Positions 18,662-27,774 of a stretch of 64,000 nt of DNA are shown piece after piece; within the stretch, counting starts at the first letter, position 1; each line of letters opens with the position of its first letter. The notes beneath the pieces were generated by a model. The model did no database searches. It saw only the letters and a list, made by a program, of their open reading frames with translations, and was not told the origin of the DNA. Source of the stretch: Methanobacterium sp. UBA176 (GTDB lineage Archaea; Methanobacteriota; Methanobacteria; Methanobacteriales; Methanobacteriaceae); NCBI GenBank assembly GCA_002505765.1, contig DAVZ01000059.1:1-64000 (forward strand). The letters are read 5' to 3'. Made by a program: the position numbers and the translations under genes.

Positions 18662-20458
18662 TTAAAGCTCAATCCTACCATCATTAAGCTTTTCTTCAAC
18701 TAACCAGTCTTCCTGAGCATCGATGGCTTCCTTAAAGTTACGCGGTAAAAGCGCCTTGTAAAGTGGATTATTAAACAACATGTTCACGTTCCCGTCAAGG
18801 ATGTAAGTAGCGCAAAAATCGTCTTCTGCACGCATCCCACGACCATAAGCCTGAATAAGTGTCATAATGGTTTTATATGCGTACCATTTGGGATCCATAT
18901 GCTTTCTTTTGTTAATCTGCTTATCTCCAAGATAAGGGAAGGGTATTTTATAAATAACCTGAAACTGGCACTTTTCGTAGGGTAAATCTACACCTTCACT
19001 CATTGATGGACTTACCAGAACCATAGGTTTGTTTGTATTTTCAAACTGCATTAATTTCATTTCTCTGTTTAGGGGAGTATGGCCCATAAGACGTGGGTTG
19101 TCCAAATGGCCCATTATATATTTCTGGCACTTATAATTGTGGGTGTGAATCAGTCCTTTTTCTCTTTTATGATGTTCTATGATTTTTTTAAGGATTGGAA
19201 TAGTTTTAGGTGCCGTAAATTTTATAGAACGCTTGGACATGTTTCCCACAGGTTTTATATAAACAGGACGTCTTGATGGGGGAAAATTACTCCTTACTTT
19301 AATGGAATAAGCTTCATTATAATCAATTCCAAGCCATTTACAGAATAATCTATGGTCCAGGATTGTTGCACTCATAAGAAGGCATATATCTGCGTGTTTA
19401 AACAACATGTTCTTTGCATAGGAATTGACTTTCAAAGGCTTAAAAGAAACCCTTCCTTGAGCTGGATCCACAACCCAGTTTTCAGGATTATCTTCCAGGT
19501 TATTCAATAGTTCCCCTAATCTGAATCTGGTGCTTAATATTCTATCTGCCTTATTTTTAGGCAGATTTTTGGTGTTGATCTCTTTATAGGCATTGTAGAG
19601 GATTTCTATAAAAATAATCCATTCTTCAGGGTCTTCATAACTGAGCATCTGGGGCGGTATTGTTTTTTTAATGTCCTTTTCCAGCCTTTCGTTAAGTAAA
19701 TTAACCTCCATTCGACTCATGAGCTTATTTTCGATGTTATGAGCTTCATCAAGTACCATGAAAGTTCTTTTTGAGAAATGCCGAACATAGTTAAGTTCAA
19801 GAAGCGCATAGTCATAATTCATCAGGGTTATTTCACTGTTTATGGCATCAGCTTTCTGTTCCCAGTAGTTGCATTTATCAAGTGATTTGAAGTAGTAGGG
19901 AAAACCTCCGCTATCCTCGAATGCAAAATGGGTTTGGTTAGTTTCCTTTTTTGATATTCCATGTTCACAGGAGAATTTACGTGATTGTGGTGTTGTCTGA
20001 CATACTCCTGTATCGCAGCTTGCCTCTAAATTTGCAGATTTGCATGAGAAATTTCCCCTGCCTTTTACCAGATTATAGTAGAATTCACGGGCATACTGGG
20101 ACTGGAGCTGTTTGGTCATTGTAAGGATATATGCAGGCTCGTAAATCCTTGCCAGGGTAGTTGCTATGGCTGATTTTCCAGTTCCGGTTCCTGCTTCAAG
20201 TACGATGTATTTAAATCCCTCATCTATTGCATTTTTAATTTTTGATATTATCTGGAGCTGTCCTTCCCTTGGCTCTTTAAAGGGAAAGTTTTCAATTACA
20301 GAAGATTCTATGTGAGGATTTTCTTCTTTAAGCTTTTTAATGAGTTTTTTAGATATTCCTGTAGCTCTTTTACCATTTTTTTTATCATTCCTTGAGCAGA
20401 TACATCGTTGTTTTATCATGTTGCATTCACTGCAAAAAAGGCCATTATCCATAATCAT
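18662..20458 (-). CDS. DinG/XPD-like superfamily 2 DNA helicase
   Basis: The 598-residue ATP-dependent helicase has Walker A LEAGTGTGKSAIATTLA near residue 92, the DEAH box LDEAHN near 236, and motif VI IQAYGRGMRAEDD near the C-terminus. Between Walker A and DEAH are spaced cysteines (CKSANLEASCDTGVC and later ones) that could hold the XPD-type Fe-S cluster. A zinc-finger-like CSECNMIKQRCIC begins the protein. A role in repair or in unwinding damaged or structured DNA is inferred. The start lacks a ribosome site but has a TATA-like element about 22 bp upstream, so the mRNA may be leaderless. Confidence 0.9.
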   Translation of the reverse strand: MIMDNGLFCSECNMIKQRCICSRNDKKNGKRATGISKKLIKKLKEENPHIESSVIENFPFKEPREGQLQIISKIKNAIDEGFKYIVLEAGTGTGKSAIATTLARIYEPAYILTMTKQLQSQYAREFYYNLVKGRGNFSCKSANLEASCDTGVCQTTPQSRKFSCEHGISKKETNQTHFAFEDSGGFPYYFKSLDKCNYWEQKADAINSEITLMNYDYALLELNYVRHFSKRTFMVLDEAHNIENKLMSRMEVNLLNERLEKDIKKTIPPQMLSYEDPEEWIIFIEILYNAYKEINTKNLPKNKADRILSTRFRLGELLNNLEDNPENWVVDPAQGRVSFKPLKVNSYAKNMLFKHADICLLMSATILDHRLFCKWLGIDYNEAYSIKVRSNFPPSRRPVYIKPVGNMSKRSIKFTAPKTIPILKKIIEHHKREKGLIHTHNYKCQKYIMGHLDNPRLMGHTPLNREMKLMQFENTNKPMVLVSPSMSEGVDLPYEKCQFQVIYKIPFPYLGDKQINKRKHMDPKWYAYKTIMTLIQAYGRGMRAEDDFCATYILDGNVNMLFNNPLYKALLPRNFKEAIDAQEDWLVEEKLNDGRIEL

Positions 20459-20583
20459 TTATATTTTGATAATGCTATAAATAGATAAACCTGAAGAAAA
20501 TTTTGTTAATTATATTGTTATCACCAATTCACTCGATTTTAAAGTATCAAAAACAAATATTAATCTTAATTGGGGTTAAATTC

Positions 20584-21279
20584 ATGAAAAAAGGTAAATT
20601 TATTGGTATGGGTGTGGGTCCAGGAGATCCGGATCTTCTAACAGTTAAGGCAGTTAAGACGTTAAATAATATCGATGTTATATGCGCGCCTAAATCGGCG
20701 GAATCAAAGCCGAGTTTAGCGCTATCAATAATACAAAGCGTTTTAAACCAACGTATTAATGATTATATTACTTTAGAACCCCTTTTTCCAATGATTGAGG
20801 ACAAAAATGAGCTTCAAGAGTACTGGAAAGAGGCATCTAAACTGATTATAGAAAAGCTGGATGCAGGAAAGGATGTGGCTTTTATAACCCTTGGAGATCC
20901 CACTTTATACAGCACATTTTCATATGTATTTAAGTTGATTTATGATTTAGACTATGAAACTGAAATAATACCAGGAATAACCTCCTTTACTGGCTGTTCT
21001 GCTGCTGCTAAGATTTCTCTGGCTGAAAAAGATGAAATAGTGGTTATCGTCCCTAAAGTAGATGGTAGGCTCCCTCAAATTCTTGAACATGGAGATACCT
21101 TTGTTATAATGAAAACATCAAGGCATACAGAGAAGTTAAAAGAAATTATTAATGGGGATGAAAGGAACAAGGAAATAATTTCTGTACAAAACTGTAGTAT
21201 GAAGGATGAAAAAGTTAGAAACGGCTTTACAGAGGAAAAAAATTATCTTTCTACCACAATCATTAAATTTAACAAGTAG
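20584..21279 (+). CDS. cbiL: Precorrin-2/cobalt-factor II C20-methyltransferase
   Basis: This SAM-dependent enzyme methylates C20 of cobalt-factor II in the anaerobic corrin pathway that supplies methanogen corrinoids. The 231-residue protein has the tetrapyrrole methylase pattern: GMGVGPGDPDLLTVKAVKTL near residue 8, CAPKS, FITLGDPTLYSTFSYV, and PGITSFTGCSAAA. ATG 20584 is chosen because the longer frame from 20503 begins inside the helicase promoter. No other cbi gene is adjacent. It is convergent with msvR, 8 bp apart. Confidence 0.92.
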   Translation: MKKGKFIGMGVGPGDPDLLTVKAVKTLNNIDVICAPKSAESKPSLALSIIQSVLNQRINDYITLEPLFPMIEDKNELQEYWKEASKLIIEKLDAGKDVAFITLGDPTLYSTFSYVFKLIYDLDYETEIIPGITSFTGCSAAAKISLAEKDEIVVIVPKVDGRLPQILEHGDTFVIMKTSRHTEKLKEIINGDERNKEIISVQNCSMKDEKVRNGFTEEKNYLSTTIIKFNK

Positions 21280-21287
21280 CGAATTGC

Positions 21288-22055
21288 TTAAAGTTTATTT
21301 ATGGCAAAACAACAGTAGTTATCGCCCATGGCATAACATTTGGTTTCTTTTACTGTTTGTTCATCCTTGAAATGGGCAGAAAATAATGATTTTAGTATTC
21401 CAGCATCAAATGCGCAGGCAGGTGCTCCCAGTACAGGTAAACCACGGCATTCGTAACAATCGTAGACATTGATTATTAATGGATCAATGCTTTTTACCTC
21501 TATGCGACCTAAATGGTGAGTTTTCCAGAATTCAGCAATATTTTGGAGTAATTTATTTATATCATTATCCTTAACCCTTTCATATAGTGCATCTCCTACT
21601 TTAAGCCCTGCTTCATGAAGTATGGGATCAATATTAATTCCCTGGGCCATTAGAGCTACTCTTATAGTTTTAAACATTAAGCGGAAAAATTCGAATGGAT
21701 CACCATCGCTGGAGATGTAACTGGCAACATAATATTCTATATCATCTTCAAGGCGTTTTTCATGAGATAATTCTCCTAAATATTCTGAATTAATGAAAAA
21801 TATCTTTTTTCGAGCGTCTTCAGGATCAGGCTTTGAATCTATGATACCTTCATTAACCAGTTTCTTTAAATGTACGGATACTGTTGATTTTGCTTTTCCA
21901 GATTGTGCCACTATATGATCAAAGCTTAATTCATTTTTTCTGAGCATGGATAATATTTTAACTCTTACCGGGCTTTCAATAGCGTATACTCCTTTGGATG
22001 TGGCGAATAATTCTATTTGTTTGTCCTGTTTTGAGTATTTTTCACCTGATTTCAT
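21288..22055 (-). CDS. msvR: MsvR-type redox-sensing regulator (winged helix + V4R)
   Basis: The 255-residue protein has an N-terminal ArsR-like winged helix, about residues 20-95 (IESPVRVKILSMLRKN, then KSTVSVHLKKLVNEGIIDSK). A C-terminal V4R domain has Cys-rich stretches CYECRGLP, APACAF and CYAMGDNYCC. This matches the methanogen-specific V4R regulator MsvR, whose cysteines sense redox state. In Methanothermobacter MsvR controls the fpaA oxidative-stress operon. Here it lies divergent from hcp with fprA 2.5 kb away, and palindromes lie before both targets. Autoregulation through the shared 160-bp intergenic region is likely. Confidence 0.9.
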   Translation of the reverse strand: MKSGEKYSKQDKQIELFATSKGVYAIESPVRVKILSMLRKNELSFDHIVAQSGKAKSTVSVHLKKLVNEGIIDSKPDPEDARKKIFFINSEYLGELSHEKRLEDDIEYYVASYISSDGDPFEFFRLMFKTIRVALMAQGINIDPILHEAGLKVGDALYERVKDNDINKLLQNIAEFWKTHHLGRIEVKSIDPLIINVYDCYECRGLPVLGAPACAFDAGILKSLFSAHFKDEQTVKETKCYAMGDNYCCFAINKL

Positions 22056-22163
22056 GGGTTCTGTCCCTCATTAAAGGATTTTAATTAAACTTTGTTCGTT
22101 TTTCTATTGATTAATTATGTTCACCGTAACTTATAAATACTATAGTTCGTATAAAACAAAACA

Positions 22164-22179
22164 TTCGAGTATACCCGAA
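22164..22179. promoter_or_regulatory. Probable MsvR box upstream of hcp (TTCG-N8-CGAA)
   Basis: TTCG (22164-22167) and CGAA (22176-22179) are separated by 8 bases. The site is about 27 bp downstream of a TATA-like element (22129-22139), i.e. near the expected start of hcp transcription. The same spacing and orientation occur at 24493-24508 before fprA. Further TTCG half-sites lie at 22095-22098 and 22146-22149 toward msvR. Confidence 0.65.
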
Positions 22180-22214
22180 CTGGAGTATTAAATAAACGAA
22201 CAAAAGGTGATATA

Positions 22215-23519
22215 ATGAGTGAAAAAATGGATATGTTCTGTTATCAGTGTTCTCAAACAGCCAGAGGAACCGGTTGTACCATAAAAGGAGTATGTGGAAA
22301 AGAACCTACGGTCGCAAGACTTCAAGACAACCTCCTATTTGCTATTAAAGGGATTTCAGCCTATCTTTACCATGCGAGAGAACTAGGATTTACAGACCCT
22401 GAAATAGACGCTTTCTTGGAAAGGGGATTCTATTCTACACTTACCAATGTAAATCAGGATGCAGGGGAATTTGTTAAACTGGCCCTTGAAGCTGGACAGA
22501 TGAACATTAAAACCATGCAATTACTTAAAAAAGCACATATTGAAACTTATGGTGAACCAGAACCAACACCAGTAGAAACAGGAACTAAAAAAGGGCACGG
22601 AATCGTTGCAACAGGACACAGTCTTAAAGCACTCTATGAATTGCTTAAACAAACAGAAGGAACAGGAATCAACATTTACTCTCATTCAGAACTTCTACCA
22701 GCTCATGGATATCCTGAATTTAAAAAATTCGACCATTTTGTTGGACAGCTTGGAGGTCCATGGTTCGATCAAAGAACAACATTTGCCAGATACCCCGTAA
22801 CAATATTAGGAACTTCAAATTGTGTTTTAATACCAACAGACACTTACAAAGATAGAATATTTACTTCTGGAGTAGCGCAGTTACCTGGAGTTCCACATAT
22901 AGAAAATTTTGATTTTACTCCACTAATTGAAAAAGCAAAGTCATTACCTGAACTTGAGGATGAACCTGGGGAAAAAATATTTACTACAGGATTTGGCGCA
23001 TCAACAATTCTTTCACTTGCACCAAAGATAAAAGAACTTGTAGAATCCGGAAAAATCAGAAGATTCTTTGTTGTTGGTGGATGCGACTCTCCATTACCCA
23101 AAGCCAGCTATTACAGGGAATTTGTGCAGAAACTACCAGAAGACACAGTAGTATTAACTCTTGCATGTGGTAAATACAGATTTAATGACTTGGTGCTTGG
23201 TGATATCGAAGGTGTCCCTCGTTTGATAGATTTAGGACAATGTAACGATGCCATTGTTGGAGTTGATATCGTTGCAGCTTTATCTGAACTATTCGGTCTT
23301 GAAATCAACGAACTTCCTCTGACATTCGTTTTAAGCTGGATGGAACAGAAAGCAGCCGCAATATTATGGAGTCTTCTCTCACTGGGAATAAAAGGCATCT
23401 ACCTCGGCCCAATTGTTCCAGCATGGGTAAATAACGACATTTTAAATGTCCTTATTGAAAATTACAGTATAAAGGTAATTGGAGATCCAGAAGAGGATAT
23501 TAAGAATATGCTGGGATGA
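22215..23519 (+). CDS. hcp: Hydroxylamine reductase / hybrid cluster protein
   Basis: Hcp carries a [4Fe-4S] cluster and a hybrid Fe-S-O cluster and reduces nitric oxide or hydroxylamine, protecting anaerobes from nitrosative stress. The 434-residue protein is the short archaeal form. The N-terminal cluster motif is CX2CX8CX5C at residues 9-27, beginning FCYQCSQTARG. Hybrid-cluster ligands appear in TSNCVLIPTD, VGGCDSPLPKASYY and LACGKYRFND. GGTGAT precedes ATG 22215. A probable MsvR box lies upstream. Confidence 0.95.
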   Translation: MSEKMDMFCYQCSQTARGTGCTIKGVCGKEPTVARLQDNLLFAIKGISAYLYHARELGFTDPEIDAFLERGFYSTLTNVNQDAGEFVKLALEAGQMNIKTMQLLKKAHIETYGEPEPTPVETGTKKGHGIVATGHSLKALYELLKQTEGTGINIYSHSELLPAHGYPEFKKFDHFVGQLGGPWFDQRTTFARYPVTILGTSNCVLIPTDTYKDRIFTSGVAQLPGVPHIENFDFTPLIEKAKSLPELEDEPGEKIFTTGFGASTILSLAPKIKELVESGKIRRFFVVGGCDSPLPKASYYREFVQKLPEDTVVLTLACGKYRFNDLVLGDIEGVPRLIDLGQCNDAIVGVDIVAALSELFGLEINELPLTFVLSWMEQKAAAILWSLLSLGIKGIYLGPIVPAWVNNDILNVLIENYSIKVIGDPEEDIKNMLG

Positions 23520-23805
23520 TTCTTAAAGTCAATTAAAGGGTTAGAAGGGTATTATTTATATCATTGATTTTTTTCTTTTTTTTATTTTTATTTTAATGTA
23601 TAAATTATTCTTTTAAGCTATTAAAATGCAGAAAAACTTTAGTCTGATAAGGATTACTGGTATTAATAATAAAAAGAATCCTACCATTGCCGGATTTATA
23701 TTCTTCCTTGCAGGATCAGTTATTTTAATGGGTATTATAACTGGAGTTTTTTTATCCAGAAATATAGTCATATACCACAGCCTAATAGCATGTTCAGCGA
23801 CCTTG

Positions 23806-23905
23806 TAGCTACTAAACCACTCTAACAGTATTATAACGAATATTCTCCACTGCAACAGTTGTTTCCATTGTCATAGCTACTAAACCACCCTAACAGTATT
23901 ATAAC
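23806..23905. repeat. 32-bp direct repeat within the DUF998 pseudogene
   Basis: 23806-23837 recurs at 23874-23905 with one mismatch, a period of 68 bp. It is a local duplication within the decaying gene. Confidence 0.85.
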
Positions 23906-23982
23906 TCAGCCTTCTGCAAACATTCAAAACTTCAGCATGATGATATCTGGAGTTTTGCTTCTTATTGGTACTTATTTCTTGT

Positions 23983-24081
23983 TCAGGGCATATACAATCG
24001 GATGGCCTTAATTCTTGTTTTGTTTGCGGTGGGGAAATCTGATTTAGTCAGGGCATATAACAATCGGATGGCCTTAATTCT
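23983..24081. repeat. Second local duplication within the DUF998 pseudogene
   Basis: 23983-24015 recurs at 24048-24081 with a one-base length difference, a period of 65 bp. Both copies encode the RAYNNRMALIL region, so the gene segment was duplicated in place. Confidence 0.85.
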
Positions 24082-24492
24082 AATGGGATTATCGGAATTG
24101 GAGACCCTGGGTGTGGGAATTTTTCCTGGAGATATAATTCCTCTATACCCATTATTCGCATTTACCACATTTATCAGCGGAGGTTTATATGCCATTTGTC
24201 GTTTGGATTTAATTAAAATTAATTTCGCTACTTAAATACATGACAGTTTTGTGTATCAGTTTGTTTTTCTTATTCATGGCCAATATTTTCATTCCTTTAA
24301 TTGGTGGTGGAGGAGATGGGTAGCATATCCTATTAAATATGAATTCTCGGCTTTGGTGGCTATTTAATGGTATCAGGCTTAAAGAATTAATATTTACTAA
24401 TTTTTAAATCATTTTTTTAATTTAAGGGTTTTTACACTTGAAACGAATGTATAGTAAAACTTATATATAATTAGTTCGCATATCATAGTACA

Positions 24493-24508
24493 TTCGTTAG
24501 TTAACGAA
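24493..24508. promoter_or_regulatory. Probable MsvR box upstream of fprA (TTCG-N8-CGAA)
   Basis: The site reads TTCGTTAGTTAACGAA, a palindrome with seven paired bases on each side. It lies about 25-30 bp downstream of a TATA-like element (24460-24472) and 23 bp before ATG 24532, so it would overlap the transcription start. Spacing matches the hcp site. Confidence 0.7.
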
Positions 24509-24531
24509 CAATAAATGGGATGTAAGATATT

Positions 24532-25752
24532 ATGAAAGCAGAAGCAAAAAAAATTGGAGAAGGTGTATACTGGGTAGGTGTCCTGGACTATGATATAAGG
24601 AAATATCATGGTTACACTTTGGATGGGACTACATACAATGCTTATTTGGTTTTTGGAGAAAAAACAGCCTTGATTGATAACACCTATCCTGGTTCAGCCT
24701 CACAGATGTGGGGAAGAATTGAAGATGCCTTTAAAAAGGAAGGTAAAGGAATTAAAATAGATGTAATAGTGCAGAATCATGTGGAAAAGGACCATAGTGG
24801 AGCACTATTGGAAATACATAAAAAATTCCCTGAAGCGCCAATATATTGCACAGAAATAGCTGTTAAGGGGCTAAAAAGACACTATGCAGGTCTTGAAGGA
24901 GGGAATTTCAGGACGGTGAAAACTGGAGAAACGGTTGATCTTGGTGGGAAGACACTGGCATTCCTTGAAGCATTTCTTTTGCACTGGCCAGATAGTATGT
25001 TCACCTTACTGGTAGAAGATGGTATTTTATTCCCGAATGACGCATTTGGACAACATTTATGCTTTGCACAGCGTTACGATCATGAAATACCAGAATATGT
25101 CCTTATGGAAGGCGCTCAGAAATTTTATGCTAATTTAGTAACCCCATTATCCAAATTAGTACTTAATAAATTCCAGGAGGTAACAGATTTAGGTCTTCTT
25201 GAAAAAATCAAAATGATTGCACCAGCACATGGTCAGATATGGACAGATCCAATGAAAATTATAGGTGCTTACTCTGATTGGGCAACTGGGAAGTGTGAAG
25301 ACAAAATAACTATAATTTATGACACCATGCATGGTTCAACACAGAAAATGGCCCATGCACTTGCTGAAGGTGTAATAAGCGAAGGAATGGAGGCTAAACT
25401 ATACTATTTACATGAAGATGAGCGCAGTGATATTGTAAAGGATATTTTAGACAGTAAAGCAATTGCTCTTGGGGCGCCTACGATTTATGATGAACCATTC
25501 CCAAGTGTTGGAGACCTTATATATTACTTGCGCGGACTTAAATTTAACCGAACTGGCAGAGAAAGACTTGCAGTGACTTTTGGTTCTATGGGAGGTCAAG
25601 GCGGAGCTCCAAAAACTCTGGCAGATGACTTAAAAACATGCGGATTTCAGGTTAAAGATCAATATGAAATTTACTATGTCCCTGATGAAGATGAACTTGA
25701 ACAATGTTTTGAAGCAGGTAAAAAACTTGCAGAAGAAATTAAAACTCTTTAA
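24532..25752 (+). CDS. fprA: F420H2 oxidase (flavo-diiron protein FprA)
   Basis: FprA reduces O2 to water with reduced coenzyme F420, the main oxygen defence of these methanogens. The 406-residue protein has an N-terminal metallo-beta-lactamase-like diiron domain (ligand motif HVEKDHSG near residue 83, later PAHGQIW). A C-terminal flavodoxin domain follows from about residue 258: IIYDTMHGSTQKMAHAL binds FMN phosphate, and GSMGGQGGAPKTL completes the fold. It is followed after 29 bp by a rubrerythrin-like gene, likely co-transcribed. Confidence 0.95.
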   Translation: MKAEAKKIGEGVYWVGVLDYDIRKYHGYTLDGTTYNAYLVFGEKTALIDNTYPGSASQMWGRIEDAFKKEGKGIKIDVIVQNHVEKDHSGALLEIHKKFPEAPIYCTEIAVKGLKRHYAGLEGGNFRTVKTGETVDLGGKTLAFLEAFLLHWPDSMFTLLVEDGILFPNDAFGQHLCFAQRYDHEIPEYVLMEGAQKFYANLVTPLSKLVLNKFQEVTDLGLLEKIKMIAPAHGQIWTDPMKIIGAYSDWATGKCEDKITIIYDTMHGSTQKMAHALAEGVISEGMEAKLYYLHEDERSDIVKDILDSKAIALGAPTIYDEPFPSVGDLIYYLRGLKFNRTGRERLAVTFGSMGGQGGAPKTLADDLKTCGFQVKDQYEIYYVPDEDELEQCFEAGKKLAEEIKTL

Positions 25753-25781
25753 ATTTAATAAAATAATAGGAGAAACAGGAC

Positions 25782-26198
25782 ATGGATTTGATAAACGAAC
25801 ATAAAATAGGGATTTGTAAAGGGACAGATTTAGAAGAAGCTGTACAGGCAAATTTCAACGGTGAATGTCAGGAAGTAGGAATGTATCTGGCCATGGCCCG
25901 TCTGGCTCAAAGAGAGGGAATGCCGGAGGTTGCAGAAGTTTTAAAAACAATTGCCTGGGAAGAAGCAGAACATGCATCACATTTTGCTGAAATGAACGAA
26001 GTAATAAAACCCACATTAAAAGAAAACATTGAAATGATGCTTGAAGGAGAAACAATGGCCAATAAAGAAAAAAAGGCCAGTGCTAAAACTGCTAAAGAAT
26101 GTGATATTGACCCAGCTCATGATTTCTTTGACGAAAGCTCAAGGGATGAAGCAAGACATGCCAGAATGCTAAAAGGGATTTTGGAGAGATATTTTTAA
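25782..26198 (+). CDS. Rubrerythrin-like diiron peroxidase (no rubredoxin domain)
   Basis: The 138-residue ferritin-like protein has diiron ligands visible as Glu in NFNGECQEVGMY, EEAEHASHF, and DESSRDEARHARM. It lacks the C-terminal rubredoxin domain of classical rubrerythrin, so a separate electron donor is needed. A role in removing hydrogen peroxide is inferred from the family and its place behind fprA. AGGAG precedes ATG 25782. Confidence 0.9.
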   Translation: MDLINEHKIGICKGTDLEEAVQANFNGECQEVGMYLAMARLAQREGMPEVAEVLKTIAWEEAEHASHFAEMNEVIKPTLKENIEMMLEGETMANKEKKASAKTAKECDIDPAHDFFDESSRDEARHARMLKGILERYF

Positions 26199-26239
26199 AT
26201 AAAATCGTCGTACTATCCCTCCTTATCTCCTTCCCTTTT

Positions 26240-27598
26240 CTAATTAATTTTTTTCAACCTTTTTAGCTTCTCACAGGCGTCTTCAGCAGCCAGTATTATA
26301 GGATCTATCACCATGGAAACGGGAGGGGCATAGGAAAATTCCATAATAGATAATTCAGAGCAGGTTATATCTTTTGCAATTGCTAAAGACATGGTATCAA
26401 TTCTTTCAGCTACCCTTTCTTCTGCTATAATCTGGCAGCCAATGATTTTTTCTTTAAGGTCACATATAATCTTTACATCAATTCTTTTTGCCCCAGGATA
26501 GTACCTGGCCTTGGTAAGTGCTCTACTTTTTCCAGATATTACATCAATCCCGTTTTGAAGCGCTGAAATGCTGGTTAAACCAACTGCACCAAACTCAAGA
26601 TCACCTACCTTGGATACCATAGAGTTTAAAACTGGTTTAAATTTAGACTGAATGCCCACAATATTTTTAGCTGCAACCTTGGCCTGCCGTACAGCAGTAC
26701 TTCCAAGTGGAGATTGAGTACTATGGCCTGTTATTGCATCATATACCTCTACACAGTCACCCACTGCATAAATATTTGGTACTGACGTCTGCATTTTTTC
26801 ATTAACTCTAATTGCCCATCTTCCCAGCTTACATCCTGCCATTTCAGCCAGTTTTGTTTCAGGCCTTACACCTGTAGCCATTATTACCATATCTGCCTTT
26901 ATCTCTTTATCATCAAACAGGACACCTTCCACATGTGTTTCTCCAATGATCTTTTCAATTGGATTTCCTAAAATAACATTCATTCCTTTTTTTTCGATAT
27001 ATTCTTGAATTATTGACGCCATATCGGGATCCAGAGATTTGGGGACAATTTGAGGAAGCATTTCTGTTATTGTTACATTTAAACCCATGTTTAGGAGTCC
27101 ATAAGCGATTTCCAGTCCAATCAATCCTGCCCCTATAACAACTGCATCCTGACTTTTTTGGGCATATTCTTTGATTTTTATTCCGTCTTCAATGGTTCTT
27201 ATCTTAAACACACCCTCAAGATCAGACCCTTCTACTGGAGGAATGAATGGAGCCCCACCAGTTGCTATTACAAGATAATCATAATTAAATTCTCTTTGAG
27301 GTTCGTTTTCGTGGTCAATTAGTCTGTAATGTATTTTATTTTCATTTTTAATCACTTCCAGTACTTCTGCTCGAGTTATAACCTTAATGTCTCTTTCCAG
27401 GTAATCTTCTGGCTGGTGCATTATTATATCGTCGAAACAATTCACTTCTCCACATAAAACGTAGGGAATGGCACATGGGGAATATGCAATATGCTTGTCC
27501 CTGGTTATCACTGTAATTTCTGCATTTTCATCATATTTTCTTATGTTTGAAGCAGTGGTGAGCCCTCCGGCTCCGCCTCCTATTATGACCACGTTCAT
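26240..27598 (-). CDS. NADH oxidase / CoA-disulfide reductase-like flavoprotein
   Basis: The 452-residue FAD and NAD(P)H-dependent oxidoreductase has FAD site VIIGGGAGGLTTA at the N-terminus, the single redox-active Cys42 in YSPCAIPYVL, NAD site VVIGAGLIGLEIAYGL near 157, and IYAVGDCVEV near 283. This is the single-cysteine Nox/Npx/CoADR class, which reduces O2, peroxide, polysulfide or CoA disulfide; the substrate cannot be decided here. It converges on the fprA-rubrerythrin operon and fits the same stress response. Confidence 0.88.
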   Translation of the reverse strand: MNVVIIGGGAGGLTTASNIRKYDENAEITVITRDKHIAYSPCAIPYVLCGEVNCFDDIIMHQPEDYLERDIKVITRAEVLEVIKNENKIHYRLIDHENEPQREFNYDYLVIATGGAPFIPPVEGSDLEGVFKIRTIEDGIKIKEYAQKSQDAVVIGAGLIGLEIAYGLLNMGLNVTITEMLPQIVPKSLDPDMASIIQEYIEKKGMNVILGNPIEKIIGETHVEGVLFDDKEIKADMVIMATGVRPETKLAEMAGCKLGRWAIRVNEKMQTSVPNIYAVGDCVEVYDAITGHSTQSPLGSTAVRQAKVAAKNIVGIQSKFKPVLNSMVSKVGDLEFGAVGLTSISALQNGIDVISGKSRALTKARYYPGAKRIDVKIICDLKEKIIGCQIIAEERVAERIDTMSLAIAKDITCSELSIMEFSYAPPVSMVIDPIILAAEDACEKLKRLKKIN

Positions 27599-27722
27599 CT
27601 ATTTTTTTCTCCTTCTGGAATTTATCACTGATTTTGTAATCTATGTAATTTAATAAATATTTATGTAATCTGAAATTTTCGTAATTAGATCCACAGGTAT
27701 ATATATAGCTTTCAACAACTTC

Positions 27723-27738
27723 AATATATCGATATATT
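27723..27738. promoter_or_regulatory. Perfect 16-bp palindrome, probable ArsR operator
   Basis: AATATATCGATATATT is perfectly self-complementary and is followed by another ATAT-rich half-site. It lies about 37 bp upstream of the QueG-like gene, in the promoter of the operon encoding an ArsR regulator. Such AT-rich palindromes are typical ArsR/SmtB operators, but the pairing is inferred. Confidence 0.5.
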
Positions 27739-27774
27739 TGGATATATAGAAATAAGCTTTTAAAGGTGTATGTA

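Larger units (their letters stand above)
23626..24390 (+). pseudogene. Decayed DUF998-family membrane protein gene
   Basis: Pieces of one DUF998-like protein are read in several frames: NNKKNPTIAGFIFFLAGSVI from 23626, ISGVLLLIGTYFLFRA near 23950, and NNRMALILMGLSELETLGVG near 24060. After 24240 come CISLFFLFMANIFI and finally GFGGYLMVSGLKN ending at TAA 24388-24390. Two internal duplications and several shifts break the frame. No functional product is expected. Confidence 0.75.
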
